Of a stretch of DNA of 64,000 nucleotides, positions 1-11,400 are shown one piece after another. The DNA is from Geosiphon pyriformis (Eukaryota; Glomeromycota; Glomeromycetes; Archaeosporales; Geosiphonaceae). Each line of letters begins with the position of its first letter. Positions within the stretch are counted from its first letter, which is position 1. A program made the position numbers and the translations under genes. The notes beneath the pieces are model-generated. The model saw only the letters and a list, made by a program, of their open reading frames with translations. It had not been told where the DNA came from and ran no database searches. The stretch covers positions 166,389 through 230,388 of the forward strand of contig JAAOMT010000678.1 in assembly GCA_016748015.1 (NCBI GenBank), given 5' to 3'.

Positions 1-256
1 ACCATACACATAGAGCAAATCTCCTTAATAGCTGAATCTGTACCGTATTTTTATGAAATACCTTTCTCGACAAATAATAGATGTAAATAAAATAAATTTT
101 ATTTTTTAGATCTTTTGGGATATTGTTGAGATATCTTAACAATGCATATGTCAAAATCTATTATCTGTGATATTCTATCGATTTTTGCATTTTCACATTA
201 TAATTCACTTAACATTGTTTCGCATACATGTACTAGATGTTAAGATGATTTTTTGC

Positions 257-263
257 TATAAAA
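257..263 (+). promoter_or_regulatory. Probable TATA box of the CaaX peptide gene
   Basis: TATAAAA lies 102 bp upstream of the ATG at 365. It is followed by a pyrimidine-rich stretch and then an A-rich leader directly before the ATG. Position and sequence fit a fungal core promoter, but such strings are common in AT-rich DNA. Confidence 0.4.
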
Positions 264-364
264 CTAGTGGTACTTTTCCAATTTAATTTTTCAATTCAAC
301 CAAACTAATAAAGAGAAAAAAAGCAAAGCAGTAACATTCAAAATAAATCAAATAATTTGAAAAT

Positions 365-496
365 ATGCAACCAACTACCAACAATCAATCCTCCTTTAAT
401 CCTCTCACGATTATCGCTCCTGGTAACGGCTCTATTAAAGGACCTACCGGTGACCCAGACGATGGTAGCGGCACCGGTCAATGTTCAATTATGTAA
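365..496 (+). CDS. 43-residue peptide ending in a CaaX box (pheromone-precursor-like)
   Basis: A short ORF of 43 codons plus TAA, too short for routine ORF calling. The product starts MQPTTNNQ, is rich in Ser, Thr, Asn, Gly and Pro, has an acidic Gly-rich stretch (DPDDGSGTGQ) and ends exactly in CSIM. Cys-aliphatic-aliphatic-X at a C terminus is the signal for farnesylation, proteolysis and carboxymethylation; X = Met favours farnesyl transferase. The ORF is clearly more GC-rich than its flanks and uses balanced codons (GGT, GAC, ACC, GGC), unlike the surrounding AT-rich DNA. A TATA box sits about 100 bp upstream. There is no signal peptide or membrane segment. Length, low complexity and CaaX end fit fungal lipopeptide mating pheromone precursors, which skip the secretory pathway. 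It could also be another small prenylated protein. The ORF is seen; the pheromone role is inference. Confidence 0.7.
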   Translation: MQPTTNNQSSFNPLTIIAPGNGSIKGPTGDPDDGSGTGQCSIM

Positions 497-2989
497 AGTT
501 GAATATTATTCGCATTAATAACTATCATAATCACCAATTTATAATGAACCGAAATTTATGGCTATTACCTCTGGTTCATACTTTTTTGAGAGGAACTTTC
601 GGATTTTACCCAAATTAATTTAATGCTAAATTTGAACTTTTACATGATTATCTAGTCTTTAATAATGATAAAGTTATTAGACTATTTACAACTAGAGTAC
701 ATCTATATAGATATTATTTTAATCTGGTTTATATATTAGCATTAGGGCAATGTTGTTACTAAATCATTTATTACTGTTATATTCGACTTGCTTTTAAATA
801 ATGACATTAGTTTTATAAATGTTTAATAAAATCTTTCTAGTAATGAACTTCGTGAAGAAAGAAAACCTTAAGAATTATAATATTTTTCCTGACCAACGAG
901 AATTTTTGTTTTGAGCATTGATTGAGTAAAAAATGGTGAAGCAAGATATTCATTATAATTTTTATAATATTTGTTTTTTATCTGTAATTGATTGATTAAT
1001 TCACAAACTGACCAAAAATAATGACATGAGTAGCTTCAACTTTAATTGAAAATTTATTATTTAAAAAGATTCTTTAAATCAAAAGAAATTGGAAGAGACT
1101 CGCTAGAATCTGAATTAAGCCTCAAATTAAAGCACAGAAGTAAATCCTATATTGTTGTTACCGGTAAATCTGACTAGGTTCAAACTATAATGCTATTATT
1201 AAATAAATCTTTTGGACTCTAGTTTTATTATTATTTTAAGTTAGGCTGGCAAGGATTAATTTGCTCTTACAACCTATACGGTGAAGAATTTTTTTTATAT
1301 AAAATATTCTCACTCAAAATTTATGGACTTACTAATATTTCAGAACTTGGACATTAATACACTTCGTGAAAATTACATTCTAAGCTTCTGTATACTAACT
1401 TTCTTTAAGTAAATTTTTTTGTGCATATATCAAAATTTGTAGTGGGTTTCAAATTAGTCATCTCAAAATAGGGATTAATTTCTGTAAGTACCCTTTAACT
1501 AATGTATTTAAATATATATACGATATCTGAAAAAGTATTTGCGAAGTGGTTAAAGATTTTGGTTTTTATATCTATTCCTTTATTCATTAGCAAAACATTT
1601 GTTATACTTTTTTATTGCTAGTAATATAGTAAACAGCATTAATTTAAATGTAGCGCAATACTACAAAGCCATAAAAGAGTTGAATAGAAAAACATATATA
1701 ATTAGTGAATTATGGAACCCATTATTAAGCTTAAGAAATTTGGGTTTAAAGTTTGATATAAAAATTTTAAAAGTTAGTTTTATTTAGATAATATTTATAA
1801 GTATATTTAATAATATAAACAAAATCTAAGTTTTGACCAATTTGTTATGTTATTTTTAATAAAAAATTTAATTTATTACAATATATACTATAAAATTTTA
1901 GTTATTTGGATGTAATATTGACTAAGAAAAAAAAGCATTAATTAATTAATTCTATTTTGGGTTGTGTAAAAATATTTAAAAATTGACATTAATTTTGTCA
2001 AATGTTAATACATTAATCAAAGTTATTAAAAATACACTTTGTTGTAATAATTAATTTCTTAAATATTATAAAGAATAAAATTTTTGAAATTATGCTAAGA
2101 ATTCTATATTTGTTTAACTTTTTGTAAATGATTAGCTATTAGTTTTATTTTAGAATAATTTAATGCAAATTAATATAACTTACTGCAAGCTTTTTACAAA
2201 AAGACAAATCTTGTAAGTAGAATAATAATTTTTTTTATATTGTAAAAAATCTGGTCATGTTGTTTAATAATGTTTTATAAAAACAATTATAAAATTTAAC
2301 AACTTTACTAAAAAAATAATCGATGTTAAACACATAAAAACTGTATATTTGAATGTTTTAGTTTTTGTAACTAATATTCAATATTTTTTTAACATAGTAA
2401 GTTAAGTTTTTACTATAATTTCAAAGCAAGTTTTTGTTTTAGTATTAAGTTCAAAATTTGTTAACAATTTGGTGTTAGATCTCTAATCTTGTCAAATGTT
2501 TTGTAGTAATTCAGTTCTCAAAAAAAGTTGTTGCTTAGCATCCAGTTTTGTCTTTAACTTAAGTTATATTTTTAAGATTTGAACTGCCAAGTTTAATTCT
2601 GGTATGTTATAAAAGCACTTATTGATTTAGGTATTATTTTTTGTTTAATTAATTAAAAAAATAGCTTTCTATATTATTAAAAATTAATAATAAATATTTT
2701 ATTATTTTAGGAAATATTAGTTAAAACCTAATGAATAATTTTTATTATTCCTGGACATTAAAAAAAAATATTTTTAATATATTAAAATCTATATTATGCT
2801 ATTATTCTTGGATTATTTTGGCTGCAACTGCCAAAAGAAGGACTTGTTCAAAGTTATATTGTGTGAAGCCAAACAAACATATTTTTAGAAAAACTGAGCA
2901 TATCTTAGCCGAGATTAGTAAGACCATAAAAAAGTACATCCATTTAGTCACAAATTTTTTTGTATCAAAATCTCAATTTAAATTGATTT
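497..2989. other. AT-rich stretch without a recognised gene
   Basis: I see no supported gene. A 7-bp inverted repeat (ATGAACC at 544-550, GGTTCAT at 573-579) follows the CaaX gene and could form a small hairpin in its 3' UTR. The short ORFs here are those expected by chance in AT-rich DNA and have low-complexity translations. Confidence 0.5.
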
Positions 2990-4340
2990 TGGACCAGGAA
3001 TTTTCCTTTTTCATGTCACTATTGATTTATTCGAAATTCTCATTCCTCATGTGGACACTCCTAATTTTTTTTTGGACATCTAATGTATTACATTCTTCAA
3101 CGTTCGCAAACTCACTTTTGTCCTATCCGAGATTTCAGCAGGTCCAAATTTTGTCGTCAAATCAGCAAATCAAGGTTCATTTCAAAGTATGAATTTAAAT
3201 TCGTATAATTATAATTGGATTAACGGGAGAAATTCCATAAATTCACGCTCATTCCAGCATCCGCATAAAAAATTAGTGTCTCTTATGTATCTTGAAGAAT
3301 TTATTAAAGAAACTTTAATAATGACTGCTGCATCTAGTGTCGCTTTTTGTAAAAAGACTTCTATATTGAGTGGCCGTCAAATTACAGGTAAGATATATTA
3401 TTGTTAGAAAAATAATAAGAAGAGATATTCATTTCAAAGTGAACATGATCAATTCTATTTAGTTCATCCCTTGGTTCAATCAAATTCACTATATACAATT
3501 TTTGGTTTCTCTGGTAAATCAATTGGTTAAAATTTTATTATAAACAATTTATTTCAAAGATAAGCTTAAAAAAAAAATTTTCACATTCAGAATTGACTAA
3601 ATATTAATGGGAAAATTGAGAACCAAAGTTTTATAACTTTCCAAATAGACAATCTAATACCCAATAAATTAGTTCTTGTGGATGAAGAATGGCAAAATAA
3701 TTTCTTTTCAATAAAAGGCTTTCTTTTTGAGGTTATTGAGAGTTTCCTCAAAGATATAGAACCAATAAAAAAAATTTACAATCTACATTACAGGATGGGG
3801 TGTAGGTAGTGGTATGTTGAAAGTATTTCATTTTTTTAATTTTAAAAAATTCAAGTTTTAAAATACATCTTATGTTTTATAGCACATGCAACTATTGCCG
3901 CCCTTATATAGAAAATCGAAATTTATTTAAAGGATCAAAAAAGCCCTATAAATCGCTTTCAATTTTCTAATTGTTAAGTAAAGGCGATAACACGTTCCAC
4001 ATTTTCTTAATCGTGAAAATGGAACAAATATTTTTAGAACACCACGAATTGGAATTTTGAATTACTTGGTCAGACTGTAACTATTTTGATTATGTAGAAG
4101 TATCCCAGTGTCATGGATTTTATCATGATAACTCTACAGCATCGAAACAAGATAGAATTTTAGATGGAACATTATTTCCGTATGATGGGATTTCCGGAGA
4201 GAATATCGTTGGTAGGAACATTTGAAAAAAAAATTCCATTAATTTTGACCATTAATCTTTATACATATAAACAAAGGGATGCAGCGCTGGGGAATCGATT
4301 GATAATTTACCAGGGAATATCATACATTCTGGTCCATATA
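2990..4340 (+). pseudogene. Remnants of an unrecognised multi-exon gene
   Basis: Several plus-strand stretches translate into normal-complexity protein in AT-rich surroundings. They are 2990-3394 (contains FLFHVTIDLFEILIPHVDTP and LSEISAGPNFVVKSANQG, with one internal TAA, ending at a GT donor-like site), about 3603-3780 (FITFQIDNLIPNKLVLVDEE) and about 4063-4219 (GFYHDNSTASKQDRILDGTL). Frames shift and stops intervene between the pieces, and I could not join them with consistent introns. They read as a decayed gene or transposon-borne gene of unknown family. None of the pieces matches a family I can name. Confidence 0.3.
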
Positions 4341-4414
4341 TTGGAATAATTATGAATGAATGTCATTGACATACTCTGAGTCAAGATTTGCTATTTTTAA
4401 ATTTTTCTGGTCAT

Positions 4415-4450
<36 letters not shown>
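4415..4450. repeat. (AAT)n microsatellite
   Basis: About twelve perfect copies of a three-base TAA/AAT unit, followed by a T run. Confidence 0.9.
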
Positions 4451-4687
4451 TTTTTTTTGGTCACAAAAATTAAAATTTTGAAAGCTCTTTAAGTGATATA
4501 CCATTAAAAAAATATTCATTTTAAATCACAAATTTTAAATTTACTTAATATTAAACTAAAAACTAATAAATCTATATATACATAATTTGTAAGTATACAG
4601 AAGTGAATTATTTTAAATTCATTTTTGTGTTTAAAAAGCCAGTATTTCCAAAATATTTTCTTAATTAGTAATTGCTAATTTAAAATA

Positions 4688-6093
4688 CAGTCAGTCTTCC
4701 ATAAAAGAACCCTCGATAAAAGAACAATCTCTTACAAAGAACATTTTTTTATAGAACCAATTGATTAATTAACAATATTCCCTTTATATAAGAATAATCT
4801 ATAAAGGAACAAGAACATAATTTTATTAAACATTTATTCGAAATTTACCTTCATATAAGAACAAATATCACGTGCTAAATGTTAATTGGGAATTGGGAAC
4901 ATATTGAATTGATTTCATCCTAACTTTCTTTTAAATCGATTTACTCTTTTTAATCTTGTCTGTTTTCACGTACAGCCACTTAGCCCTTATTCAGACTTGC
5001 TAAAACCAAATCTAATATTATCGTTATAGGCACATTTTCTAACAGACTTGCTAAATTATCACAATGTCGGAACCTTTATTCAAAAAATAAAAACAAGCAG
5101 CAGTTAATGATGCTCTTCGTAAAGAAATTTGTCGATATTCCAAAAATTACTATGGCACGAAACATGATAATATTGCAGCTTACTTCAATCATAAATATCC
5201 AAAGAGCATGCAAAGTGGTTGAATATTGAAATTAATGAAATCTCTGAAAGATCTATTCGACACAAAAGCATTAAATTTCCATTATTAGACCAAGCTTTAA
5301 GTTATTGGGTAGAACAAGTAACTGCAGCTACTATCGAATTCAATGATCAACTAATTAAAGAGAAAGGAAAAGAATTTGCTAAACTTCTTGGTATGCACAA
5401 AAATGAAATGCAATTCTCAAATGGATGGGTTCAAAAATTCAAAAAACGAAACCAGTTACGTGTTTACCGATTTCATGGTGAAGCAAGAAGTGTATCAACT
5501 GAAAGTTTACCAGAAGAACGAAGAAAATTAACAACCATTATATCCGAATTTGATCCTGCTGACATATATAATGCCGATAAAACAGAATTATTTTTTCGTA
5601 TGGAACCAAATCAAACACTTGCAAAATGTTGAAATGCAGGAAAAAAATTGGTATATTATATTTACTAATTGTTATTGTTATATATTATTGTTATATTAAA
5701 TTAATTGGGTTTTTTATAGGATAAATCTTGGATTACAATTTTTCTTGCTACAAATTCAATTCCAAAGCATGGATGCGCTCAAATATATGGAAAGCATGGC
5801 TCAAATATATAAATAAAGGCTTTCGAATTCAAAATTGACATATATTACTTTTGGTTGATAATGCAACTTCTCATCATACTCAAATCGGGGAAGATTCATT
5901 CCAATTGACCAATATTACTTTGAACTATTTTCCTCCAAATACTATATCACATCTTCAACCAATTGATGCTGGTATTATCAAATCTTTCAAAGGCAAATAT
6001 AAGCACTTATATTGTCAACATATTTTACATCAATTTGAACAAAAAATTAATATTAAACAGTTAAGTAATATATTTCTTTTAGCATATTTATAA
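4688..6093 (+). mobile_element. pogo/Tigger-type DNA transposon, 3'-truncated
   Basis: The left end is TA followed by CAGTCAGTCTTCC at 4688. TA target sites and CAGT ends are typical of pogo/Tigger elements. Subterminal copies of ATAAAAGAAC-like words follow. A broken transposase reading (5064-6093) fills the rest. The right end is lost: at about 6093 the sequence passes into a minus-strand LINE ORF1 fragment, so no matching right terminal repeat remains. Confidence 0.75.
5064..6093 (+). pseudogene. pogo/Tigger transposase, degraded
   Basis: The reading starts at ATG 5064 (MSEPLFKK, then TAA at 5088-5090). It continues through an N-terminal helix-turn-helix (RKEICRYSKNYYGTKHDN), a CENP-B/Tc5-type DNA-binding part (LLGMHKNEMQFSNGWVQKFK; 5219-5632 frame), the first catalytic Asp region (YNADKTELFFRM) and the second (LLLVDNATSHHTQ, about 5845-5880). 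The downstream HLQPIDAGIIKSFK block is typical of the family. Stops, frameshifts and a missing segment between the first two catalytic blocks show it is dead. In the intact family the transposase cuts and pastes the element at TA sites in the nucleus. The third catalytic region is absent here but survives in the separate fragment near 10 kb. Confidence 0.8.
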
Positions 6094-6815
6094 GAATTTT
6101 TTTGATAACTACAGCCTGATCTGAATGCATTTTTTGTCTTTTAAGATTGCTGTTTACAACAATGCCTTTTTCTCTAACCAATACTATAGCCTTTTTTATG
6201 TTCTCCTCAAATATAAATATAGATCTGATAATTTTTTCAAATTTTAAGAGAGTAGTAGCCCTTCCCAAAACCATTAACTATTGAAAAAATTTTCTAATAA
6301 CTTAAGTCTTTGCTGTTGCTGATTTATCTTCCATTGCTGAAAGATTAATGTCCAAAACAAAGAATTTTCTAACAGGTATTTCTATCTGAGTTTTGGTAAG
6401 TTTCAGATCAATCCATTTTCTGTCCAAAGAAATAGAGAAGCAGGAGAAAAGAAAAACCTTATTATTATCCATATTATAATTGAAAGAACCAATTAGGAAA
6501 TCAACAACAGCATTATTATTATTTTATTTGGTTTTAAGAGTATTTATCTTAAAATTAAACTGTTTATCATCTTTATTGCTAGCTCCATAGCTAGCATCAC
6601 CACTCAGAAAAACTATCTTAGGAGCATTTTCATCTATATTCATCTTAGCAAACTGACCAACAATGTATTTTGGTCCACCAAAGCTCAAATCTGCTTTGTT
6701 ACCTAAATGCTTTACTTTGCCAAAGAAAGCTTTTTGCTTCTGGACCAAGGCTTCTACTGACTAAATCTAATGCCAAAACTTTGGCCAACCTTTTTCTAAC
6801 TGTAGAATCACTCAT
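6094..6815 (-). pseudogene. LINE ORF1 fragment (second LINE lineage)
   Basis: On the minus strand a frame opening at ATG 6815 (MSDSTVRKRLAKVL) passes by frameshift into the frame at 6748 (MVQKQKAFFGKVKHLG), which contains SFGGPKYIVGQF and NAPKIVFLSGDAS. A further frame follows with LDINLSAMEDKSATAK-like text and then RATTLLKFEKIIRS and QAVVIKKI. The last part aligns with ORF1 of LINE B (STPSKFLEIIRSSF, QEVIIKEI). It is the N-terminal half of a LINE ORF1 nucleic-acid-binding protein, but its leader differs from LINE B, so it belongs to another lineage. It directly abuts the broken pogo element. Several frameshifts make it a dead copy. Confidence 0.7.
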
Positions 6816-7313
6816 AGTGGCAATTAATTTAATTTAAGAGAAAGAACTCGATTTGCAATTCATAGGTAACTGAATTTGTATCAAAGAATTTTTCATGATG
6901 AAATTCTCCAGTGAAAATGAAAATAATATTCTCGAATTTGAACAAAGATACAAATAAAATCATTTCCAAACCATTTTTCTAGAAAACCTTCGAATTTAAT
7001 TTTTTGATTATCACTCGTGAGCTCCTACGAAAAAGTCATAGAATAAAAACTTCAACATTAAACTATATATGTATGTTCGAGTTCTTGTCTTTATTATATC
7101 TAACCATGCTTAATCAGTTAATCAAATCAATGCTACTGGGATGAAAGTCTCCTTTATTTATTCTTTTTTGAAAGGTGACAATTTTTCGTGTGGTTATGAT
7201 ATCATTCAATTCGGTTTTTGATCTTAATGATTGAAATCTTTTAAAATCAATTTTCTCATCAATTTCACCTAAAAAATATATAGTTCACTTTGAAATTGAA
7301 CAGCTTTTGCGCA
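6816..7313. other. Intergenic region upstream of the coiled-coil gene
   Basis: No gene or clear repeat is seen. It probably contains the promoter of the gene starting at 7314. No TATA box stands out above the AT background. Confidence 0.4.
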
Positions 7314-8569
7314 ATGGAGAAGGATAATTTTGAAACGGTAAGAATTAGTGTAATCAATAGCACTTCTTATCTAACTACCAACCTCTATTTCTCATATCAT
7401 CATCATCATCATCAATTTAACTCTCAAGATACAAGCAGAAATAGATTTTCTTCGTGAAGCTCTTGAACAGAAAGCAGTTCAGGCTGATATATTGTTTGGC
7501 GAACTGTTTAATCTTCGAGCTAAGTATGATCAACAATGTCGTGAGATTGCTGTATTACATTTGGATTGTCTCGAATTACGCGAGAAATTACTCCAGCAGC
7601 AGAAGGTATCAAGAGGTTTCATGTTATTCTTATGGGTGTTGAGCAAATTTATTTTAAACGATAAATCTCTGGTAAAACAAATTAAGAAGTCGGATTCTAA
7701 TTTGCTTATCCAAAAACCGGCTATTCTCGAAAGAACTTTGGTAAGGAAGTTTTAGTTTTTTGTGTGGAAAAGTGGCTTATGGGTTCATACTAATACTTAT
7801 TCATAAACTTACAAACATTTTGTTGATTCAATTCAAAGCTCAGCGTTGATAAAAAGGTAGATTTAAATTTCTATTAAAATTATCGATTTTTTCCCAATAT
7901 TCATAATATTTTAATTCATGCGTTGCAGGGGTTTTCACCTCAAAAGATCGTAAGCTTCTGTTTTTACAATATATGATTTATCGGTGAAATTAAGAAGTGA
8001 AATTAAAGGCCTTCAATCAATATGAAAATCTCATCTAAAAGTCACCAAATAGTCGTATAATTCGCCCATGTCTCATAAAACCTCAGATTGGGAGCATGAA
8101 CAAGCCTGATCAAAAAACCATCAAAAGGTATGCAAATGAAGTCTCCGTTTCTTGCGAAAATTGATCCAAACCTCCCAAATTTACTTTTTTAATCCATATT
8201 TTTAGAATAAAACTTTCACCAAGACCTGAAACACACGATTATTTTCGAAAATTTCCTTCAAGCACTTCCAATATACACAGTATCAACGGCTCAAAACCAA
8301 CCATAATCTCCTCAGGTGTATCATTGAATCGTCCAACGGTAAAAGTTCTTCGAGGAAATGCTGCTATTAGCAGCAGCCATATACCTGTATTACCACCAAA
8401 ATTTTTGTCACAAAAAAATAAACTAGTTGAAACTAATGATAACTCATATGATGAAGCCAAAAGTGAAAAGCCATCCTCGAGCTCAACTAGTGCTGATGAG
8501 AATGAGAAGACGTATGTCGCACATTGTTCCAGTCCTGAGGCTCAATTGGATTATGGCGATGATGAGTAA
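7314..8569 (+). CDS. Unrecognised coiled-coil protein, six exons, about 274 residues
   Basis: Proposed exons are 7314-7337, 7429-7740, 7839-7856, 7929-7949, 8042-8127 and 8206-8569. Each intron starts GT (GTAAGA, GTAAGG, GTAGAT, GTAAGC, GTATGC) and ends AG, and phases match throughout (AG+A across the last junction), ending at TGA... GATGAGTAA. The product starts MEKDNFET and has a heptad-rich coiled coil at residues about 9-70 (IQAEIDFLREALEQK, LHLDCLELREKLLQQQK). It then has a basic, proline-containing middle (SPNSRIIRPCLIKPQ) and a Ser-rich acidic tail (EAQLDYGDDE). GTATCA after the coiled coil (7606) and an AG at about 7684 could mark an extra in-frame intron that would remove a hydrophobic stretch. 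The layout of N-terminal coiled coil plus disordered tail recalls shugoshin-like or scaffold proteins, but no signature motif is present, so function is unknown. Intron 1 ends near a (CAT)n run at 7395-7412. Confidence 0.7.
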
Positions 8570-9723
8570 AGAAAACAAGGTTGACCAAGTTTCTAGTTCA
8601 AATATTATTAATTTTACTGAATGAACTAATGAAACTGGAATCCATTTTTCCTACGGCGGCTAAAAGCCTCGGATTTTTAACCAATAAAAAAGAGTTTTCA
8701 TGTCATTATTTCTTTCAAAAATTTTTATATTCATATTTCTGCCTTTTGGCATTCAAATTCAGCCTCTTTCAATTATAAAAAATGCCATTGATGATTCAAA
8801 AACATCTTTCAATTCCAAAAAATTATCATATTTAAAAAAGATTCCATTAAATCAACTTTAAAAAATATTAAACTTCTCCGAGAATAAACAAAATAAATTA
8901 GGTTTATTGTATGATATTCTCATTGATAATACCTAATAATAATCTGTCAAATAAATATACGGCACCAATTAATCATATGGATTTACTAATTTCTTTATTC
9001 CGAAAACAGAAAACCATAGAATTTTTAACATTTATAATTATTTTTGCCTTTGGAAGTTCAAATTTATGTTTCCAACTAGCAGTAATTTCAAAGAATATTT
9101 TAATATTTATCTGAAATGAAAACTCTGAATTTCAAGAGTCAAACAAGGAATTAATTGTTATTAATATAATTTTCTTTCTCTCTGTGGATTATCATGTTGT
9201 AAATTTGATCACAACAGAATACGAGATATGATAAATATATCAATTTTAAAATTAATACTTAAAATCAATTCAAAATGATATATTTATTTATTTTTCGAAT
9301 TAATGTAGAGTATATGAAAAACATCACCTTCAGTTATAAATTTCATACCATTGTATTATTGAGGCTCTTAATGAAAGGATTAACATTTATTATTATTATA
9401 AACACCCCAAAATTCAGACCAAGTAAAAAATACATTTTTTTTTTATAAAGCAATCAGCATTATAAAAATCAACATACTAACTAAATGTAATTTCCACTTA
9501 CCATAACCATCACCAATAAATACCGATCTGCAAAATAAAAATCTGGGCCCAGTCATTAATACCATGTCCTGGTAATAAATATTTTGACAATTTTGCGTAC
9601 AATATATCTAGTATTTTCAAATAAATGTTTTTGTATTGCAAGTGTTGGCGATTTTAATTAAGCAATCAAAAAAATATATATTTATCATAATATATTTTTA
9701 CCAGCCAGAAAAACAGCAACAAA
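8570..9723. other. AT-rich intergenic region
   Basis: This holds the 3' flank of the coiled-coil gene. No further exon with matching splice sites, RNA gene or transposon could be recognised. Small ORFs (for example 8911-9114) have AT-driven low-complexity translations. Confidence 0.4.
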
Positions 9724-9755
9724 ATAATAATAATAATAATTATTATTATTATTAA
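9724..9755. repeat. Palindromic (AAT)n(ATT)n microsatellite
   Basis: A run of AAT units passes directly into ATT units, so the two halves can pair as a hairpin. Confidence 0.85.
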
Positions 9756-9811
9756 ATTATTATGTATTTTTTAAACCATTTATTTTTATTAAAATTAATG
9801 CAAATCATATA

Positions 9812-10465
9812 CAGTTAGACCTCTATAAAAGGATACAGTTGGGACATGCAAATTATGTTCTATTTTAGAGGTGTTTTATTATAGAGTTTTATAATTATTA
9901 TCAATAAACTATATTTATTTATTAAAACAATCAATTATTATTATTATTATTATTATTATTAAAATATTGATTAATTGTTACCTGTTTTTTAGAATTTTTC
10001 TTCATTTTTTCGTATTTATATAATTTTTTTCTAAGTAAATTTTGGTTTTCTATACTAAAATTTTTTTCTGTTAATTGCTCTTCAAATCTAATTACCTTTT
10101 TTAATGCTTTATATGCTTTTGTAATTATAATTATAGCAGATAGAGATTCTAATTCTTTTTCTGAGTCATTAATTGTATTGGTTTCAATTTGAGCATCAGT
10201 TAAAACCATATCTACAATTTTATTATCATCAAAAATATTTTTAGTTGCCAATAATTCATCAACTGCTATAGTATAATCTTCGAGATTTTTGACCAATTGT
10301 TGTGCATTTGATGGTAAATTGTTGAATATATTCATAGCAATTAATGTTTCGGATTTTTGAATTTCTAATTCTTGATTATAGAAAAAAATATTCGTTTTTT
10401 GCCAACAGTTTTGAATTGTAATAAGTGTTATTTGAAACTATAATTGAACAACATAATCAATTGCT
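9812..10465 (-). mobile_element. pogo/Tigger transposon fragment, 3' end
   Basis: TA followed by CAGTTAGACCTCTATAAAAG at 9812 is a pogo-type terminal repeat, here the 3' end of a minus-strand element. Next to it a minus-strand frame (10335-9931, with decayed extension to about 10460) encodes the C-terminal part of a Tigger transposase. The extension contains TIQNCW, from the block around the third catalytic residue. The frame itself contains LPSNAQQLVKNLEDY and DNKIVDMVLTDAQ and ends in KKQVTINQYF plus an Asn run made by an ATT/TTA microsatellite. The helix-turn-helix and first two catalytic blocks are missing. Confidence 0.75.
9931..10335 (-). pseudogene. Tigger transposase C-terminal fragment
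   Basis: 134 residues form the C-terminal tail of a pogo/Tigger transposase. It has an acidic region rich in Asp and Glu, a Lys-rich helix and the closing TINQYF followed by nine Asn from a trinucleotide repeat. Its first Met is internal to the ancestral protein, since homologous sequence continues upstream to about 10460 with stops (QELEIQKSETLIA precedes it). It is not a stand-alone gene. Confidence 0.75.
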
Positions 10466-10552
10466 TGTTTTATGTTTAATTTATTTTTAAAAAATAAATT
10501 AATATTAGATAAAATTATATAATATATAATAATAACAATACTGTATATATTA

Positions 10553-11400
10553 ATTATTGTTGCAGTATCTAAGTTTGGTTAGATAGTTTCAATCCAATTA
10601 TAATTAATTGAGCTGTAACAAAAAACTATGATAAAGTTTGCTGAATTGAGTCAAGCTGATTAGTTAACATTAAAATAGTCATTTCTAATCTGGAAAAATT
10701 CAGTGTGTATAGCCAAAACTATTGAAATTGTAATATTTAGATGTTAAAAAATTGATCCAAAGTGCTTTTATTTATTTTGTTTATGAGAATAACTGCTTAT
10801 AATTTTGGTATTTTGTTGAAAAAAACTGATAAAAAAATTTGTGTCATTAATTGTTTATTTAAAACTGGTAATAAAGTTTGTTATATAGTAGTTGGTTTTG
10901 ATTTAAAGAAAAATTTGAATTCTGTCTTTTACACAAAGTTAATTTTTGGTGATGTAAGACTTTTTTAGACTAGACTGAACTTGGTTTGTTGTAAAAAATA
11001 TGAATATTTTGAACATTTTGCTTTAAAATATAATATATTAAATATATCTATCTCTTAATTTTCAAAGATGTATAAAAAATTTATTTTAAAAATTAATTAC
11101 CTTTAACTGGCCAAATTATATGCTAAGAAAAGTGTTTTTATCTCTTGTTTTACTGTTTTTGATAATAAATTATGGATTTAAGTAGTTTACTAACTTTTAT
11201 TTTTAATAATACTTGCTTAAATTTTGGTTCAAAGTTGTCTCTTTTAAATAATTTATGTTTTAATAAAATTTTTTCTGCTTTATAAGATAATTCATTTATT
11301 AATACTTGGCTGGTCTTTTTAAAGTATTCTTTAGAATTTTTGGTTAATTAAATATTTAATATAATACAAAGACTAAACAATATAAATTTGATGTCTTTAA
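10553..11400 (+). pseudogene. LINE ORF1 fragment, plus strand (second LINE lineage)
   Basis: Decayed RRM-like ORF1 text: KFAELSQAD then SVCIAKTI, an open piece at 10762-10968 (ITAYNFGILLKKTDKKICVI, aligned with TNAHDLSSLLESYGGKTCYI of LINE B), the remnant of the zinc knuckle region (CCKKYEYFEHFALKY), and LAKLYAKKSVFIS (aligned with LAGIYKKKSAPVA of LINE B). Stops and A/T substitutions are frequent. It covers the middle and C-terminal half of ORF1 and ends before any ORF2. Confidence 0.65.

Noticed and set aside
2731-3192. 153-residue ORF
   Set aside because: An overlapping frame reads as better protein over the same bases, and this ORF has AT-driven composition in its first third.
3189-3407. 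Possible histone H2B-like fold (KKLVSLMYLEEFIKETL then KKTSILSGRQIT)
   Set aside because: The resemblance to H2B is by eye only. Spacing is wrong, and the same frame continues upstream with text unlike any histone tail.
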